A stretch of DNA of 64,000 bases from Gymnogyps californianus (lineage: Eukaryota > Chordata > Aves > Accipitriformes > Cathartidae): NCBI RefSeq assembly GCF_018139145.2, contig NC_059480.1, forward strand, positions 13,206,428-13,270,427. Reading direction: 5' to 3'. The notes beneath the pieces were generated by a model, which ran no database searches, was not told the origin of the DNA, and saw nothing but the letters and a program-made list of their open reading frames with translations. Of this stretch, positions 24,226 to 35,830 are shown in pieces; positions within the stretch are counted from its first letter, which is position 1, and the number at the start of each line of letters is the position of its first letter. The translations under genes and the position numbers were made by a program.

Positions 24226-25535
24226 GTTCTGTAAGTGTTCCTGCCCCTACACAGGAATAGATAGTTACCTTGGCCTCAGGGGCTGTAAACGGAGTAAGGC
24301 ATTGTCAAAGTTAAAAGTTACACTTTCTGAGTAACCTGGAATAGCAGGTTGAGTTTGAGCTGCTTTCCCTTCTAACTTTTTTCCAGAGACTGGCAAAATA
24401 ATTTATTTTTTTGGCCTTCCTTCATTTTCTGGATGCTGAACAGAAAAAAAAAAATAATTGGTCTTATTTTTTCTCTTCCCTTCTTAACTTTTCCCTAACT
24501 CGTAACTCCTTTTTTTGCCTTGATTTGAACAGTCTTCACATGTGTGCCTATTCCTCAGCTGCCCAGCCAGCTCTTCAGGTGTAGGCATTGCAGAGTGCCC
24601 GCAGCGCTGGGTGTGATGTTGGTGATACAGTTCTGTTAGCACATTTTAGCTTTCTGCATTTTTCACTGCCAGATTCTCCTTCTCTGGCTGCAACCAACCT
24701 GAAATTTCTGGTGCGTTGGCAGTAAGTCAATCAGCTTGTTGGTATATATTAATTACCAATGCAGATATTTCTTTCAAGGTTAGCTCCTGAGAGGGCATTT
24801 AGGACCCTGTCTTTCTAAGACATTTTTTCTCTATACACTTTTGGGACATGCCTAAATTCAAAGGCCAGTTGTTTCTCAACTTTCTGTTCTGTAACACTTT
24901 GTCACAAAAAGCCAGTCACCATTTATGATTTGCTTGTGCTTTTATTGTGAATCTCTCCTCCTCCTTCCTCCCTCCTGTTGTTCTCTAACCTTTGGTAAGC
25001 CTTGTCACTAGTGAACAGAGCATGTGGAAGAAGGTCTCTCTTATGGTCAAGCGTTGAGGTAGTGAAGAATGAAATAATAGGTGCTGAGCATCAGGAGTTC
25101 ATGTGAATGGGGTAGAGGGAACGTGCAAGAAAGAGGAGGATTAACACTATCACTTTGCAGTGTTTCTGCCTATAACTGTGGATGAGGAATTTCTAGAATG
25201 CATATAGCTGGAGAAAGAAGCTGTGCCAAGACTATGACTCATTTGCATGGTTTCATAAATCAAGTCAAAAAATGCTTGAGATGATGGCAGCTAGTTCTCA
25301 TTGCTTTTAGCAACACATCTTCCTTTGCGTTGAACCTTTTATAAATATACCCTCCATCAATATATTGAATTCTTAACATCAAGTAATCATCTCCAGAGTA
25401 GCCACAAGGGAAAGATACGCCTAGGCTAGAAATGGAGTCCAAGCTGCAGACTAGATGCTGATTTTTTTTATTATTATTATTTTTTACCTCTGCAATTTCA
25501 CTGATAGTATCCAAAGGCTGCACATAATGCACTTG
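24226..25535. other. Unique non-coding DNA
   Basis: I see nothing recognisable. A 93-codon minus-strand frame (25260-25541) contains an Asn/Lys run from a (TTA)n tract and no domain. Confidence 0.5.
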
Positions 25536-25539
25536 ACAC

Positions 25540-25770
25540 ACCTGCAGCTCAAATGAAAATAACCTCAGCAGTTGTCCTTTAGCATTCAGTAAACCCCAAC
25601 CAATTAGATGCTTGGAATCTGAGGGGTTATTCAGGTGCTAATTTAGAAACCTCCCAGATGACAACATCTGCATGTATTAGTGCAGGTAAAGTGGCTGCAA
25701 CTTCAGCTCGTATTGTAGCCATTAGTTTTGCCTGAGACAGTTTGAAATAATTAGATTAAAATCTAGCAGT
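25540..25770. promoter_or_regulatory. Candidate conserved non-coding element
   Basis: This repeat-free block has CCAATTAGATGC near 25599, GTGCTAATTTAG near 25635 and AATAATTAGATTAAAATC near 25745, i.e. several homeodomain cores. It is called by texture and motifs only. No open frame or splice-site pair is convincing. Confidence 0.2.
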
Positions 25771-26648
25771 TAAGAAAAAAAAATACAAACTGATGGACAA
25801 ATTTTAAAGTTATTTATGACAGAACAGCACAGGGTAAAGCTTGAATAGTCTTCATCACTTACTATCTGAGCTGAAGTTTCACACATTTTACACTTTTATA
25901 CTAAATGGATCACGATAACAATTATTCCCTAAGAGGAGGTTTGTTAACTAAAGCAATAAGCTGAATTGGGTAGTTGTTATTCTTGTTCCCGATCAGCTTT
26001 TTAAAATTTTTCCTCACAAAGTTCTTCTGAACCCTCCATTAGAGTTATTTATACCTTATAATTTATATCTTGCTATTGAGGTAAGTAATTTATAAGTATA
26101 GGCTTCCAGTATTTGGCAATACTCAGATTTATGTATCACTTGAGTGGAGTATTGATTCTTCTATCTCTTTATTTTTATAGCCTAGTTTTTTAGGACATAA
26201 AAATGGGTGCAACACAATTTTCTGTAGTTAAATGCAGACTAAATAGAATTTCTTAGTCGGAAACTGTTCTTGGATTTTAAGGAATAGGTGAATAGAAACA
26301 CATCTTTTGCATATTGAATTGCCAGCAAATTGAATCAAGATAGATAAAAATCCAAGTGATTATTATTTTCTGCTATATACCCATATACAAATTCATACTG
26401 ATGCCTTTGAATGTTTGTATAATAATTTAAATTATATAAAATTTTTTTGGAGTTGAATAAGTTTTGATAATTTTGAAGATTTATATTCATATTCTAGTTT
26501 TCTCAAAAATAGTGTCTCTTAGGTTTCTCAAAAAGTGAAAATGTATCTATATTGTCAAGCTAGGGCTTCTGCTACCTTTATGAAGAATATTAGTTGAGGG
26601 AAAATAAGATTAATTTTGGCATAATTAAAAACAAAAAGGAATTTAAGA

Positions 26649-27892
26649 ATGAGTAAAGTAAAGGAAGAAAAAAGTCATGTTGTCTTTTCTTTGCAAAACA
26701 AAGTGGAAAGCATTGCAATGCCTGCATGTTTATCAAATAATTCATCTAAGTTTGACTCTTGCTGTGGAGCTGACACCTGCAGCACTGGGAAAGTAAGTAG
26801 TGGATGGGCTTATTTGATACAAATTCAGAGAAATGCTATATGGTAGCACAGTATATCAAAGAAAATAGATAGGATTGAAGGCAAAGGGTAACCCTTTTGA
26901 AAATACCTAAGAATCCACTCGTCATATCCTCAAGGATGGTTTCAAACCGAACCCCTTCTCTATCCTACATTGATTTTTGTTATGTATCAGCCTTTTTGTT
27001 AATTATTTTTTGGCCTACCTGCCATGTCTTGATTTAACTTATGTGGAAAGCTAGTGGCAACACTTGTAATGACAACACGTTTTTAAGTCAAACTCATTAA
27101 TCATACCTCTTCGAGAGATGTCACTTCATTAAGAGGCTGATTTTGTTTCCATCTAGGTGAAGGTAGTGGGTTCAGAGGAGGTTCCTGTCAAACGCAGGTC
27201 ATTGTTCCAAGAGCAAACTGTAATAGCTGGTAAGGTCCAAAGCTGTGATTTGAATGCTCTTTCACTCTTGTTTTCCTTCACATTTAAAATAACAAAGCAA
27301 GCTCTCTGCTCTTCCTCTGATTGGGCTGGGGATCTTGACTGGTTATTCTATACCAGTTTGTCATGTGGAATAGCTGTCCATGTTGGTTCTGCACAGGGAC
27401 TGAGAGTGAAATATTCAGCAGAGCTCTGCAGTTCAGTGGAAAGGGGAGTTTTCGCCTAGAAACAGAATTAGAGAAAGAAATCACAGCCAGGAGTACTGAG
27501 AAAACTCAATGCTCATGGAAATTCTATATACTAAGGAAAATTAGTGTTTAGCAACACAACACACCCACTGGGTTAATGGGCTAAGTTATATAAAATAAAG
27601 GTATCATCAACAGAACTGTCATTAAAAGTAATGGAGTTCAATTGAGCAGGATCCTGGAGAATGCACCTCTCTACCACGTTATATTCTGCTTTGGGGGGTT
27701 CAGCTTCTTTTCTGGTGTCTGACTGGGCAGAGAAAACTGGAGTCTAACATTCCTAGTATTTCCAACTCTCATTTACAGAAAGGAGATAAGTATCATTGCT
27801 CCCAAGTCGCAAGTCAGCCATCCCTGACAGAGGTCTGTTTTCCTTCCATTTTAGCTATTCATGTCACCAGCCAGTTCAGCTCTGTACCCTGA
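26649..27892 (+). other. Candidate small spliced gene (three exons, about 84 codons)
   Basis: By eye, three segments join in frame. Segment A is 26649-26792: an ATG with A at -3, open for 48 codons, ending before a strong donor GTAAGT at 26793. Segment B is 27157-27229: a TTTTGTTTCCATCTAG acceptor, open in the same phase for 24 codons, then donor GTAAGG at 27230. Segment C starts at 27855 after a long pyrimidine tract ending CCATTTTAG, and reads 12 codons to TGA at 27890-27892. ATTAAA at 28429-28434 could end the transcript. The peptide is cysteine-containing in part A and basic in part B (VPVKRRSLF) and matches nothing I know. There is no CpG-island promoter. It could be a lncRNA or coincidence. 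Confidence 0.13.
27770..27822 (-). repeat. Possible MIR fragment, reverse orientation
   Basis: 'CATTTACAGAAAGGAGATAA' followed by 'TTGCTCCCAAGTCGCAAGTC' resembles the MIR reverse-strand series 'CATTTTACAGATGAGGAAAC ... CTTGCCCAAGGTCACACAGC'. It is short and diverged. Confidence 0.3.
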
Positions 27893-28075
27893 AAGACAGT
27901 AGCACCAAAGTGCGATCGTCTGTCGAGCCTGTTTCTTGCATTTGATCTCTTCCCTGATCATATCGCTGCAGGACAAGATATAACATATTGTCATCATGCT
28001 CCACAGAAACACGCCAGACACCAAGAAAGTGAATGTATTTAAATCTGCCTGAACCACTAGCCAGTGAGCTCAAAT
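27850..28075 (-). other. CpG-retaining patch with open minus-strand frames
   Basis: Two overlapping minus-strand frames are open (65 and 68 codons). The frame 27876-28073 reads like ordinary globular protein (for example VWRVSVEHDDNML and LVLQRYDQGRDQ) and the patch keeps several CpG (near 27912, 27916, 27924, 27964 and 28012), unusual for this AT-rich region. Strong acceptor and donor sites on the minus strand are lacking, and I cannot assign a family. On the plus strand the same patch starts at a good acceptor (27854). It could be an exon, a decayed gene fragment or a conserved non-coding element. Confidence 0.15.
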
Positions 28076-28079
28076 ATAC

Positions 28080-28890
28080 ATTGTAAAGGTGTCATCTTTC
28101 AGGAAAGAGTTTTGAATCGTTGGCAGATGCATTTCAGTACGCTGGCTTACACATATGTTTAGAAAGGGCCAGATTCATACAGCCAGACTGTGATCTAAAT
28201 TCAGTGCCTCGTGTTCCCTCTTGGCTTAGTGTCTCCAGATGCCCAAAACCAGTCAGAGGGCAGGCGAGGTGACAGTCATACTGTGTACTAAATGCACAAT
28301 TAATAGTGCAAGTTAATGCTTAATGTAGATGATGCTATTGCTGCTCAGTGATCACAAGGAAAGGTCAAAATACTTGTGTATGTCTTCAGAGAATGTCTCC
28401 AAACTTGTGAACTTAAAAATGAGAAGATATTAAAGGTGTAGACAAAACAATTACCAACAATTTATAGGAACAAGCATAAGAATAGGGACTGTCTGCCTTT
28501 TGTAAAGAGATCACACTACCTGTGTACAAATCTAGCTGAATTCAGCAGGAAGATGTGAAAACAAACCTCAAGGATGGGGCAAGAGGCTTTCAGTACTTGC
28601 ACATATGTACGTGGGTGCTCAGCAAAGAAATGGTTTGGACTCCATTCAAGTAACGTGCACGTTACCTCTGTGCACACACTCCTGTAAGTATTACGGACTG
28701 TGTGCTTGCACACTGGTTTTGAGTCTGAGGTTGGTTCCCTGGAGGATCCTCTCCAGTGTCCTTTGCTTCAGTTGCATAGGCTGTATTAACACTGACATTC
28801 TTGAATGCTACTCGATTGTCCTCCAAGAATAGATTGAGAAGGTTTGTTGGAAGGAAAAAAACATAGTGTAGTCAAAGAAAGATATGAAAG
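28080..28890. other. Unique non-coding DNA
   Basis: I see nothing recognisable. Short open frames on both strands overlap at 28516-28832 and are taken as chance. Confidence 0.5.
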
Positions 28891-29135
28891 AAAGAAGCTG
28901 ACATATTAAAGATGAATTGAATACTGCTTATGACCAATGCGTCTTAACTTGAGCTTTTATTAGTTTTTGTTTAAATCATCTTTTATTGACCCATAAATTA
29001 TTGTTATTACTAGCCTTTGTATAACTGATTGGCTTTATAAAGATTTCAAGTTTAAGGTGGGTTATATATGATCAAAGTTTGGAGCAGCACAAGAAATCTC
29101 AGTGTATATGTAATTCTTTGTTTTATTTTCCATAG

Positions 29136-29270
29136 TATTACAATTCAACTCTTCTGGATGCCTGTGTCACTCTTTGCAATACTTCCAAGTATAGCTTGAC
29201 CCGGTATGTTTTTTATGACATACAACAAAGTGAACAGAATTTTAAAAAGCAAGAAAGGAAGCCCTTAACA
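29136..29270 (+). other. Candidate exon with two possible donors
   Basis: A good acceptor (TTTTATTTTCCATAG, ending 29135) opens a frame that is free of stops for about 55 codons, starting YYNSTLLDACVTLCN. Two donors of the form GTATGT follow, at 29204 (exon 68 bp) and 29271 (exon 135 bp, exactly 45 codons, phase 0). The peptide has two N-glycosylation-type sequons (NST, NTS) but no family I recognise. An open frame of this size is not rare by chance, and no partner exon is certain, so confidence is low. Confidence 0.12.
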
Positions 29271-29274
29271 GTAT

Positions 29275-32200
29275 GTATTAAGGTAGTGTTTTATTTGTGA
29301 TGGCCTTGATTTTGGGAGCAAATACTTAAGGACGTAGCTTTCTATTCTGTTAAGTGATTCGTATTTTTTCATAATAATGCTTTAATTTGGAATTCTTTTC
29401 GAAGTCTCTCTCTTGCTGTGCATTCTTCTTGGTCTACCTAAACAGCCTTACCTTGAGACAGTTATTGGCAGCAGTACAAATTATCTAGCTCCTGTAATGA
29501 TCCATTAGAAGAAGAGTATGAGAAACCAGTGCAAATTAGCAATAAAAAATGCTAAAGCTATATATCACTGGCAACAATTTAGGAATAATATCTCTGCCTG
29601 AAGCAAATTCTGGTGATTCACTGGTAATTTGCTAGAAGCCTTTTAACTTGGTTCTCATTTGTAAAGTTAATGGTAAGTTATTTTGCATTGTGATTGAAAG
29701 ACCTGAAATCTTAGTTATTATTTAAGAATATCGATTTCTCCAAATGGAAATTTACCCATATATTAAAGATCTTCCTGTCATAAATGATAAAAGCAATAGT
29801 AAGAATATTGTTTCCACATATTTTAAAATACTGCTCTGGTGTAGACCCTATCTTTGCTTGGGCATGATGTTCACCTGCTGGTTGGCACATAAAGGAAGTT
29901 CTCAGTTTAGGCAGCTGCTTTTATGACAAACATAAGAGCCAGCATTTTTTGCAGTGAAGAATAAGGGATCCCATTCTGATTCGAAGGGCTTATGGGATTT
30001 CTACAATCAGGGCTAACAAAGAAAGCAGTTGCCTAGAATGGCAGGCTGCTTGGGGCACCAAAATGTGTACTCTGATGTTTTGCCTATGCCCTGACTCTGG
30101 GGATCCAGCTCTCTAATTTCTGTGCTGCTGTTTAAGGGGACCTTGAGGGTAGGAGGGAGATGGCTATAGCTGGAGTTTTTCTCTGTACAGCCACTGCCTC
30201 TCTTGCTCTTTGCTGGGCACCACAGAACCCAAAGCTCTAGAGCTGCTTTGTGGCTAATAAAAGCAGGATGGGGTTGTATCCTTCATTCCCATAGTTTGGC
30301 TGGAGCAACGCAGTCCTGGCCCCATGCTTTAGCCTATACTGATCGAGAACCTTGAGCTGACTCTGTGCTGATCATGCTCTGTATCTTTGTGGAGGACACA
30401 GAGAGGTGCTGGCATCAGTATAACCGAGCATCCCGTAGCACTGGGAGAACTGGCAGTCAGAGGCTTTTCCCCAACTCTGATGGGCATAATGCAATTTAAA
30501 ATTAAAATACTATACTGCACATGAGGGTAACACATGTCCTTCTGGATCCTCACGCAACTCTTCAAGCTTTGTCAGAGGGACCATGGGATATAGGTTTTGA
30601 CATAATTATTTTACAGAAAGTCAAACAAATATAACAGGCAGGGAATAATTTTTACATAAATATATGTTAAATCTTTAGTATTAATCTAATGAGATCGTGT
30701 TGAATACAATGTAGCAGGGATATCTCTGTTTCATTTTAGACAGGAATTTGACTTTGTACTGATTTTTTTTTTTAGCACACTTCCACAAAGACACATTCTG
30801 TGTGTGGCTTCTGACACTTTGTTGCCATGTGAGTGTGTGAAGGTGGAAACACACATAGATGAGATGCTAGCATGAGGGTGGACAGATTAAATCTTGGTCC
30901 ACAGGGAGGGCTACAGGGGAACAGAGGCTTCCTAAACAAAAGCAGAGTGACACTGGATTGTGCCAGTGAGCTCTCTGTAAGAACTGTACAACTGGCTGGG
31001 TCCTGAGTTTGCTTCTTTGCAAAGGCTACAGAAATAAAATAATATAAACTTGGAGGAAAAATGCAGAGTTTGGTTTTCAAAGGTCAAATCTGCTACGCCA
31101 GCTGCTTTGTTTAATTCTGTCCGTTACTCACAGAATAAAAGCAGTCGTAGTTGATTGTAGTGTGGTAGCGTAATAAAGTTTATTTGTGGTACAAAAGAAG
31201 GCTCATAATACTTAACATTTAAAAAATATATCTTCATGGCATTTGTTCTTTTTGTTGCCTATTTGATTTACCTATGCTAGAGTTGTAGGCATGCACTTCC
31301 CTTTTAGAGGTCATGAAATAGCCTGTGTGTGTGTGTTTTTCTTAAACAGCATTAAAGGCACACTGGGAATTTAATCAACTTCCTGCTGAAATTCACTCTG
31401 AATTCTTTTTCTACAGGAAGTCATCAGGCTCAGTTCTGTGTGTGCAGTGTAATTCACCTAGAAATACCTCACTGAACTGAAGGATTCATGTAGTAAAAAA
31501 AAAAAAACAACTTTTCATAATGAGGCATTTTTGAGGAAATAATATTTTGGGCTCCATTCCTGGTTATACACTGCTGTACACCCAGAATAATATTTAGCAG
31601 AATTTTTCCTCTTATGCTGTGATAACTGACAGTGGAATTTCTCTCACTGGCATCCAGTCAAGTTGATGGAAAGATGCCAGCTGCTATGAGTTATGCTTGT
31701 ATATCTTTACTTTTGATTTCCATATTTTGATTCTTGCCAGTAGAGAACTAATATGCAGATGCATTTGTTAATACATTGGAGGAAATCCTGGCTTCAGTGA
31801 GGCCAAGACTTTACTCCTAAGTGCAAGATGACATATAAGGAGAATGTTTGTTTGCCTTTGTTTTAAATGTTTCAGCTTTAATAGCTGTGTTTTTATAGCG
31901 CTCTAATTTCAGTTCCTCCCTGTCAACATTACAAATGTGGAAAGTCTATGCAACAGAACACATCGGTATTCAGACCTTATCTATCTTGGGATCAGAAAAA
32001 TACTTTTGAGTGTTAATAGATCCTGAGATACCATCATCTTAGTTGCTTTGAGAAATAAAGTGCTATGCAAGTGCTAAAGCTGAATATTTAGATTACTATT
32101 AATATTAGGAATGGAGCATTAAATTCAATTCTCAGTGTCTTGGAGGATGCTGCATATACTCTTGACACCTCAGTTCCTATAATGTGTTTAGTCTGTGGTC

Positions 32201-32920
32201 TGTATGGCACAGGTTTGTGATAGACGTTTTGCTGAATGAGGAAAAATAGGAGTGGTAGGTTATTTGATTTTAGGCTTTTTTAAAGGAAAAAGATAGAAAT
32301 CTTTTAGGGAATAATTTTGTGTTTTAAGTCTGCTTAAATGAGCATCTATGCTCATTTTATCATGGAAAATATAATTAGGAAACTCGTTTAAAATGCAGGT
32401 AACAATGCAGCAATTTTTTCATCACTGCTGATTTTCAGATTGCAAAAAATGTCACGTGGGTTTACTTTTCATGTTTCCATCAGATGCATGGCATTCTTTT
32501 TACAGGCAAATTTCCTGTTGTATTTTCATTTCAAATATGTCTGTGAAGCACATTATTTAAAAACTTCTGGGAATATATAATCTCTCTCTCTTTTTTTTTT
32601 TTTCTTTTTCTTAGATAAGAAACTTAGTTGATGGTTAGTCAATTTAAATGTGCAGATTTCTGACACAATGCTGTTGGTATCTATTGTTTCTTTTAAGTAA
32701 ATGTTCCATTGCCAGATGATGTTTCTATAACACAAAGGGAAAGTGCCGTTTTCCCCCTAGATATCTAAGTTCAGTTTCAGGAAAATTTACCAAACCTAGG
32801 AAAAAGCTAAAATCCCTGAAATCAATTTATAATAGCTTACCTTCATTTGTTGTAATGTTTTTCCCAGTGAAAGTGGCTTCTTAAGCATTACAGATGGTAT
32901 CAGAAGAAAACAGTGATTAT
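29275..32920. other. Unique non-coding DNA
   Basis: I see no gene. Simple tracts include (GT)n at 31325-31337, a 12-A run near 31496 and a C/T tract at 32579-32612. The largest open frame is 102 codons (minus, 30772-31080), with no domain. Confidence 0.5.
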
Positions 32921-32924
32921 AAGG

Positions 32925-33065
32925 ATGTGGTCTGAGACTCAGGAGACGTGGATTTTAATTCTGTTCGTCATCTGTTTGCCATAGGCAAGTTACTCTGCCT
33001 CCAGTTATGTCACCTGAGACCTCAGGGTCTGACTGTGATACAGATAACATAGTAATAACTCCTGT
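32925..33065 (+). repeat. MIR-type SINE relic, best preserved in the window
   Basis: In MIR order: 'TCTGAGACTCAGGAGACGTG' (about 32931-32950), the B-box region 'GATTTTAATTCTG', 'CCATAGGCAAGTTACTCTGC' (about 32979-32998, matching MIR 'CTTGGGCAAGTTACTTAACC'), then 'ATACAGATAACATAGTAATA' (matching the 'ATCTGTAAAATGGGGATAATAATAG' segment). It is collinear with the consensus over about 130 bp. No target duplication remains visible. Confidence 0.6.
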
Positions 33066-33069
33066 ATTG

Positions 33070-34800
33070 ATTTAATAGCAATAACGAAATATAGTTGATC
33101 CATCAGATCCTTCATCCATTATGCACATTACTGGTCCTGTGACAATGTTATGTTTGCACTAAGTTTCACTGCTAATATGAATTAAGAGCATTGTACTTCT
33201 AACTCAATAGAAGATCCATCACTCCTTACGCTTCTTAGTTTGGTGGGGTTTTGTTGGGTTGGTTGGGGTTTTTTTTTTGTACTTGAATTTTTGTAGCAGA
33301 CCATAGGCTTACAGAGTTGCAGTTGGCCCCACTCCAGCAACCTGAAAGCTTTAATCATGCCTTTGGAGGGTTTGTATTCCTAAACAGATGATTTCAGCAG
33401 ATGTCAGTGAAATAAATCTTCCTGAAATAAAAAGACATTATTCATTTTGTGTCTCCTCCTTAAGAGAATTTGTTTGTGAAAGGTAATGGTAAGAGAGCTA
33501 GAACTGGAGATCAAAATTCTTTGGTTTTTAGACTAGGTGAAATGTGTAGCAGCTGTTCAGACTGTTAGGCTTCTCCCTCAGCACTAACCTGGAGCACGTC
33601 GCAAGGCAGGGATGGGTATGCAGCTAATCCTCCTTCCTGAGCCTTGGCCTCTGCTCTGCTTAGCAAGGATACAAATTAGTAGCAGGAGAGCTGGAGCTTT
33701 CATAACAGGGCATTATAACAAGACTGATGTAAAGCCTGAACAGCTCGTGGCAACAACTTCTGTTCGCTACCTAGCTGACTGAAATTCAGACTGGCATCTG
33801 GTGCGAGGGTCTGTGCTCCAGTCAAACAGATGGTGTTGGGTGTTGCTTATATGTTACCCTGTAGCACACATGCATGTAGCTGGGTGAAAAGATGTGTAGA
33901 TAAAATGATACTGTATAATCTCTTGCCTGTCTCTTAACTTCAGTGGAACAGACTTGGATAGCCTTTTTACTTTCTGTGCAATCAGAATAAACATAAAACC
34001 TTCCCTGCTCTCTGTGGCCATGTAGATGACCCTATTCACTGCTTGTATTGTGAACGGTCCTTATTTTCATCGTTAAAAGATTAGCAAAATCTCATAAATA
34101 ATTTTTAGACATTTTTACAAAATTTGCATCAAAAATAGGAGTTTTTCAGTCAGTACTGATCCCTGAAGGAGAATGGGGAAAAAACCCAGCAGTTTTAATT
34201 TTTATAATGCTCAGGGATTTCTAAGCCTTTTCACCTCAGCCTCCATATTCTACCCTTGATTTGTGCCCTCCAGTGGAGCAAGCACCTGCTGAAACTCACC
34301 TAATTTCCCCTCTTGCTAGAAAAGACCTAATATTTCACTGGAGATCAATGCAGCTTTTTGGATACCCGTGTTCTGCTCAGTGTGAATCTGGGTTTCTCAG
34401 AACATGAGAGTCGGGAGGACTGTCAAAGGGAAGCAGTCCTCCCTTAATGGGAAAATGTTGGGACTCCCAGCAAAAAATACCAGTCTCTGAGTCTGTAATG
34501 ACTTATGCATGTGATTAAAATTAAGCATATGAAATATCCTGCTGTATCCTCTTAAGAGTAACCCTTTGCATAATTAAAACTTAGAACGTCTTCATTTTTT
34601 TTCTTGGAGAGGATGATTTAAAAGTTGTGTCACTGTGATTAAAATTACTAATTTTGTCTTGTAAGTGCAACTGGTGATTGAGATGAAAAAAGATGGTTAG
34701 AAAATTATTATTGTTCTCATTTTTCACATCAGAGGTTTCCAAGCTCTCAGAATGTAGCCACACACAATTAGTATTCACATAACTGCAGGATGGAAATGAG
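33070..34800. other. Unique non-coding DNA with a G/T tract
   Basis: An irregular G/T-rich tract (33239-33279) resembles the minus-strand version of the A/C tract at 8.6 kb. I see nothing else. Confidence 0.5.
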
Positions 34801-34814
34801 TAGCAGAGGATAAA

Positions 34815-35048
34815 GTGGTAGAGAGAGAGAGAGAACTCCATGGTGTTTCCAACACTGATGAAGCAAGTTTCACTTCCATCTGCTTTAGTAGGTTCTCAGG
34901 TTTCCTGGCCGTCCTCCTTTCTAGCTTTGCCAGCAACAATCTGTTTCCATCAGTTGTACTAAAGGCCAAGCAGCTGTTTGTGTCGCTGGGCACCAGCCGA
35001 GAAATCGGACACTTTACGTACGGGGTCAAGAACAAGAGGCAGAAATAG
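34815..35048 (+). other. Unassigned 77-codon open frame after a (GA)n
   Basis: The frame starts inside a (GA)n microsatellite (about 34819-34834) and ends FTYGVKNKRQK-stop. Its last third keeps several CpG (around 34996-35022). Two minus-strand frames (116 and 75 codons) are also open here, so openness reflects the local base composition. No domain is recognised. It could be a terminal exon remnant, but nothing upstream supports it. Confidence 0.1.
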
Positions 35049-35639
35049 GAAGCTCCTTTTAAGAACAAAAAGATAAACTGAGTATTGTTTATGAAAACCA
35101 AACTCAGCAAACAGGTTACCATTAGTAGTGATGTGAACTGCGAGCAGGGTACGGTGCTCTCTCCAGCAGAAGAGTGACATTTTCATTCTTCCCCTTCAAA
35201 ATATTGCTATGAATGTAGCTGCTGAATTAGATCTCTGTATTTAATAAAGTATTTTGCTGACTTTTTTTTTTTACTACAGTGGACCCATTTTAAATGGTCA
35301 GCTATCTTATATAAAGTAGCTTTTGTACCAATATTGATGAAGATTCATAAGTAAAGACAATCCTTAAAAGTAGTGTTGCATTTCACAAGATTTGAGGGAA
35401 TATGTTTCCTTTACAGTGCAGCTACTTTTCAGTGCCTGCCTCCCAATTTGCACAAATAATTGACAGCTCATTAACAACTCAGTAGGAGCTCTGAAAACCA
35501 ACTGTGAAAAACAACTTCAGTACAACAGGGGGAACAAAGTATCTGCTCGTCAATTTTGCTGATAGTCTCCAACCAGATTTAAAATGAGGTTAGAAAACAA
35601 CCTAAGTAATAAATTATACAGGAAGAAAAGATTATGCTT

Positions 35640-35830
35640 GCGTAGACAACTCCTGCAAGCTTTCAACAGGCTGCGTGGGGTAACTCATACTCATTTGAAG
35701 TGTGTGGATGCCCAGCGCTTCCTGCCTGCGCTTGCTCGCGGGCTCTGTGGACGTCTGTGCTGGGAGAGGGTCTGCGGTCCTCCTGCAACTGCACTTCTGT
35801 GCTGGCACTGCTGAGGCAGGGGAAAGACAC
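35640..35830. other. Small CpG-dense patch
   Basis: About eight CpG fall within roughly 120 bp (35640-35777), including GCGC and CGCG strings, against an AT-rich background where CpG is otherwise scarce. It is too short for a classical CpG island. Open frames on both strands (up to 124 codons, minus, 35691-36065) are a by-product of the GC rise. It may be a minor promoter or an old GC-rich insertion. Confidence 0.25.
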
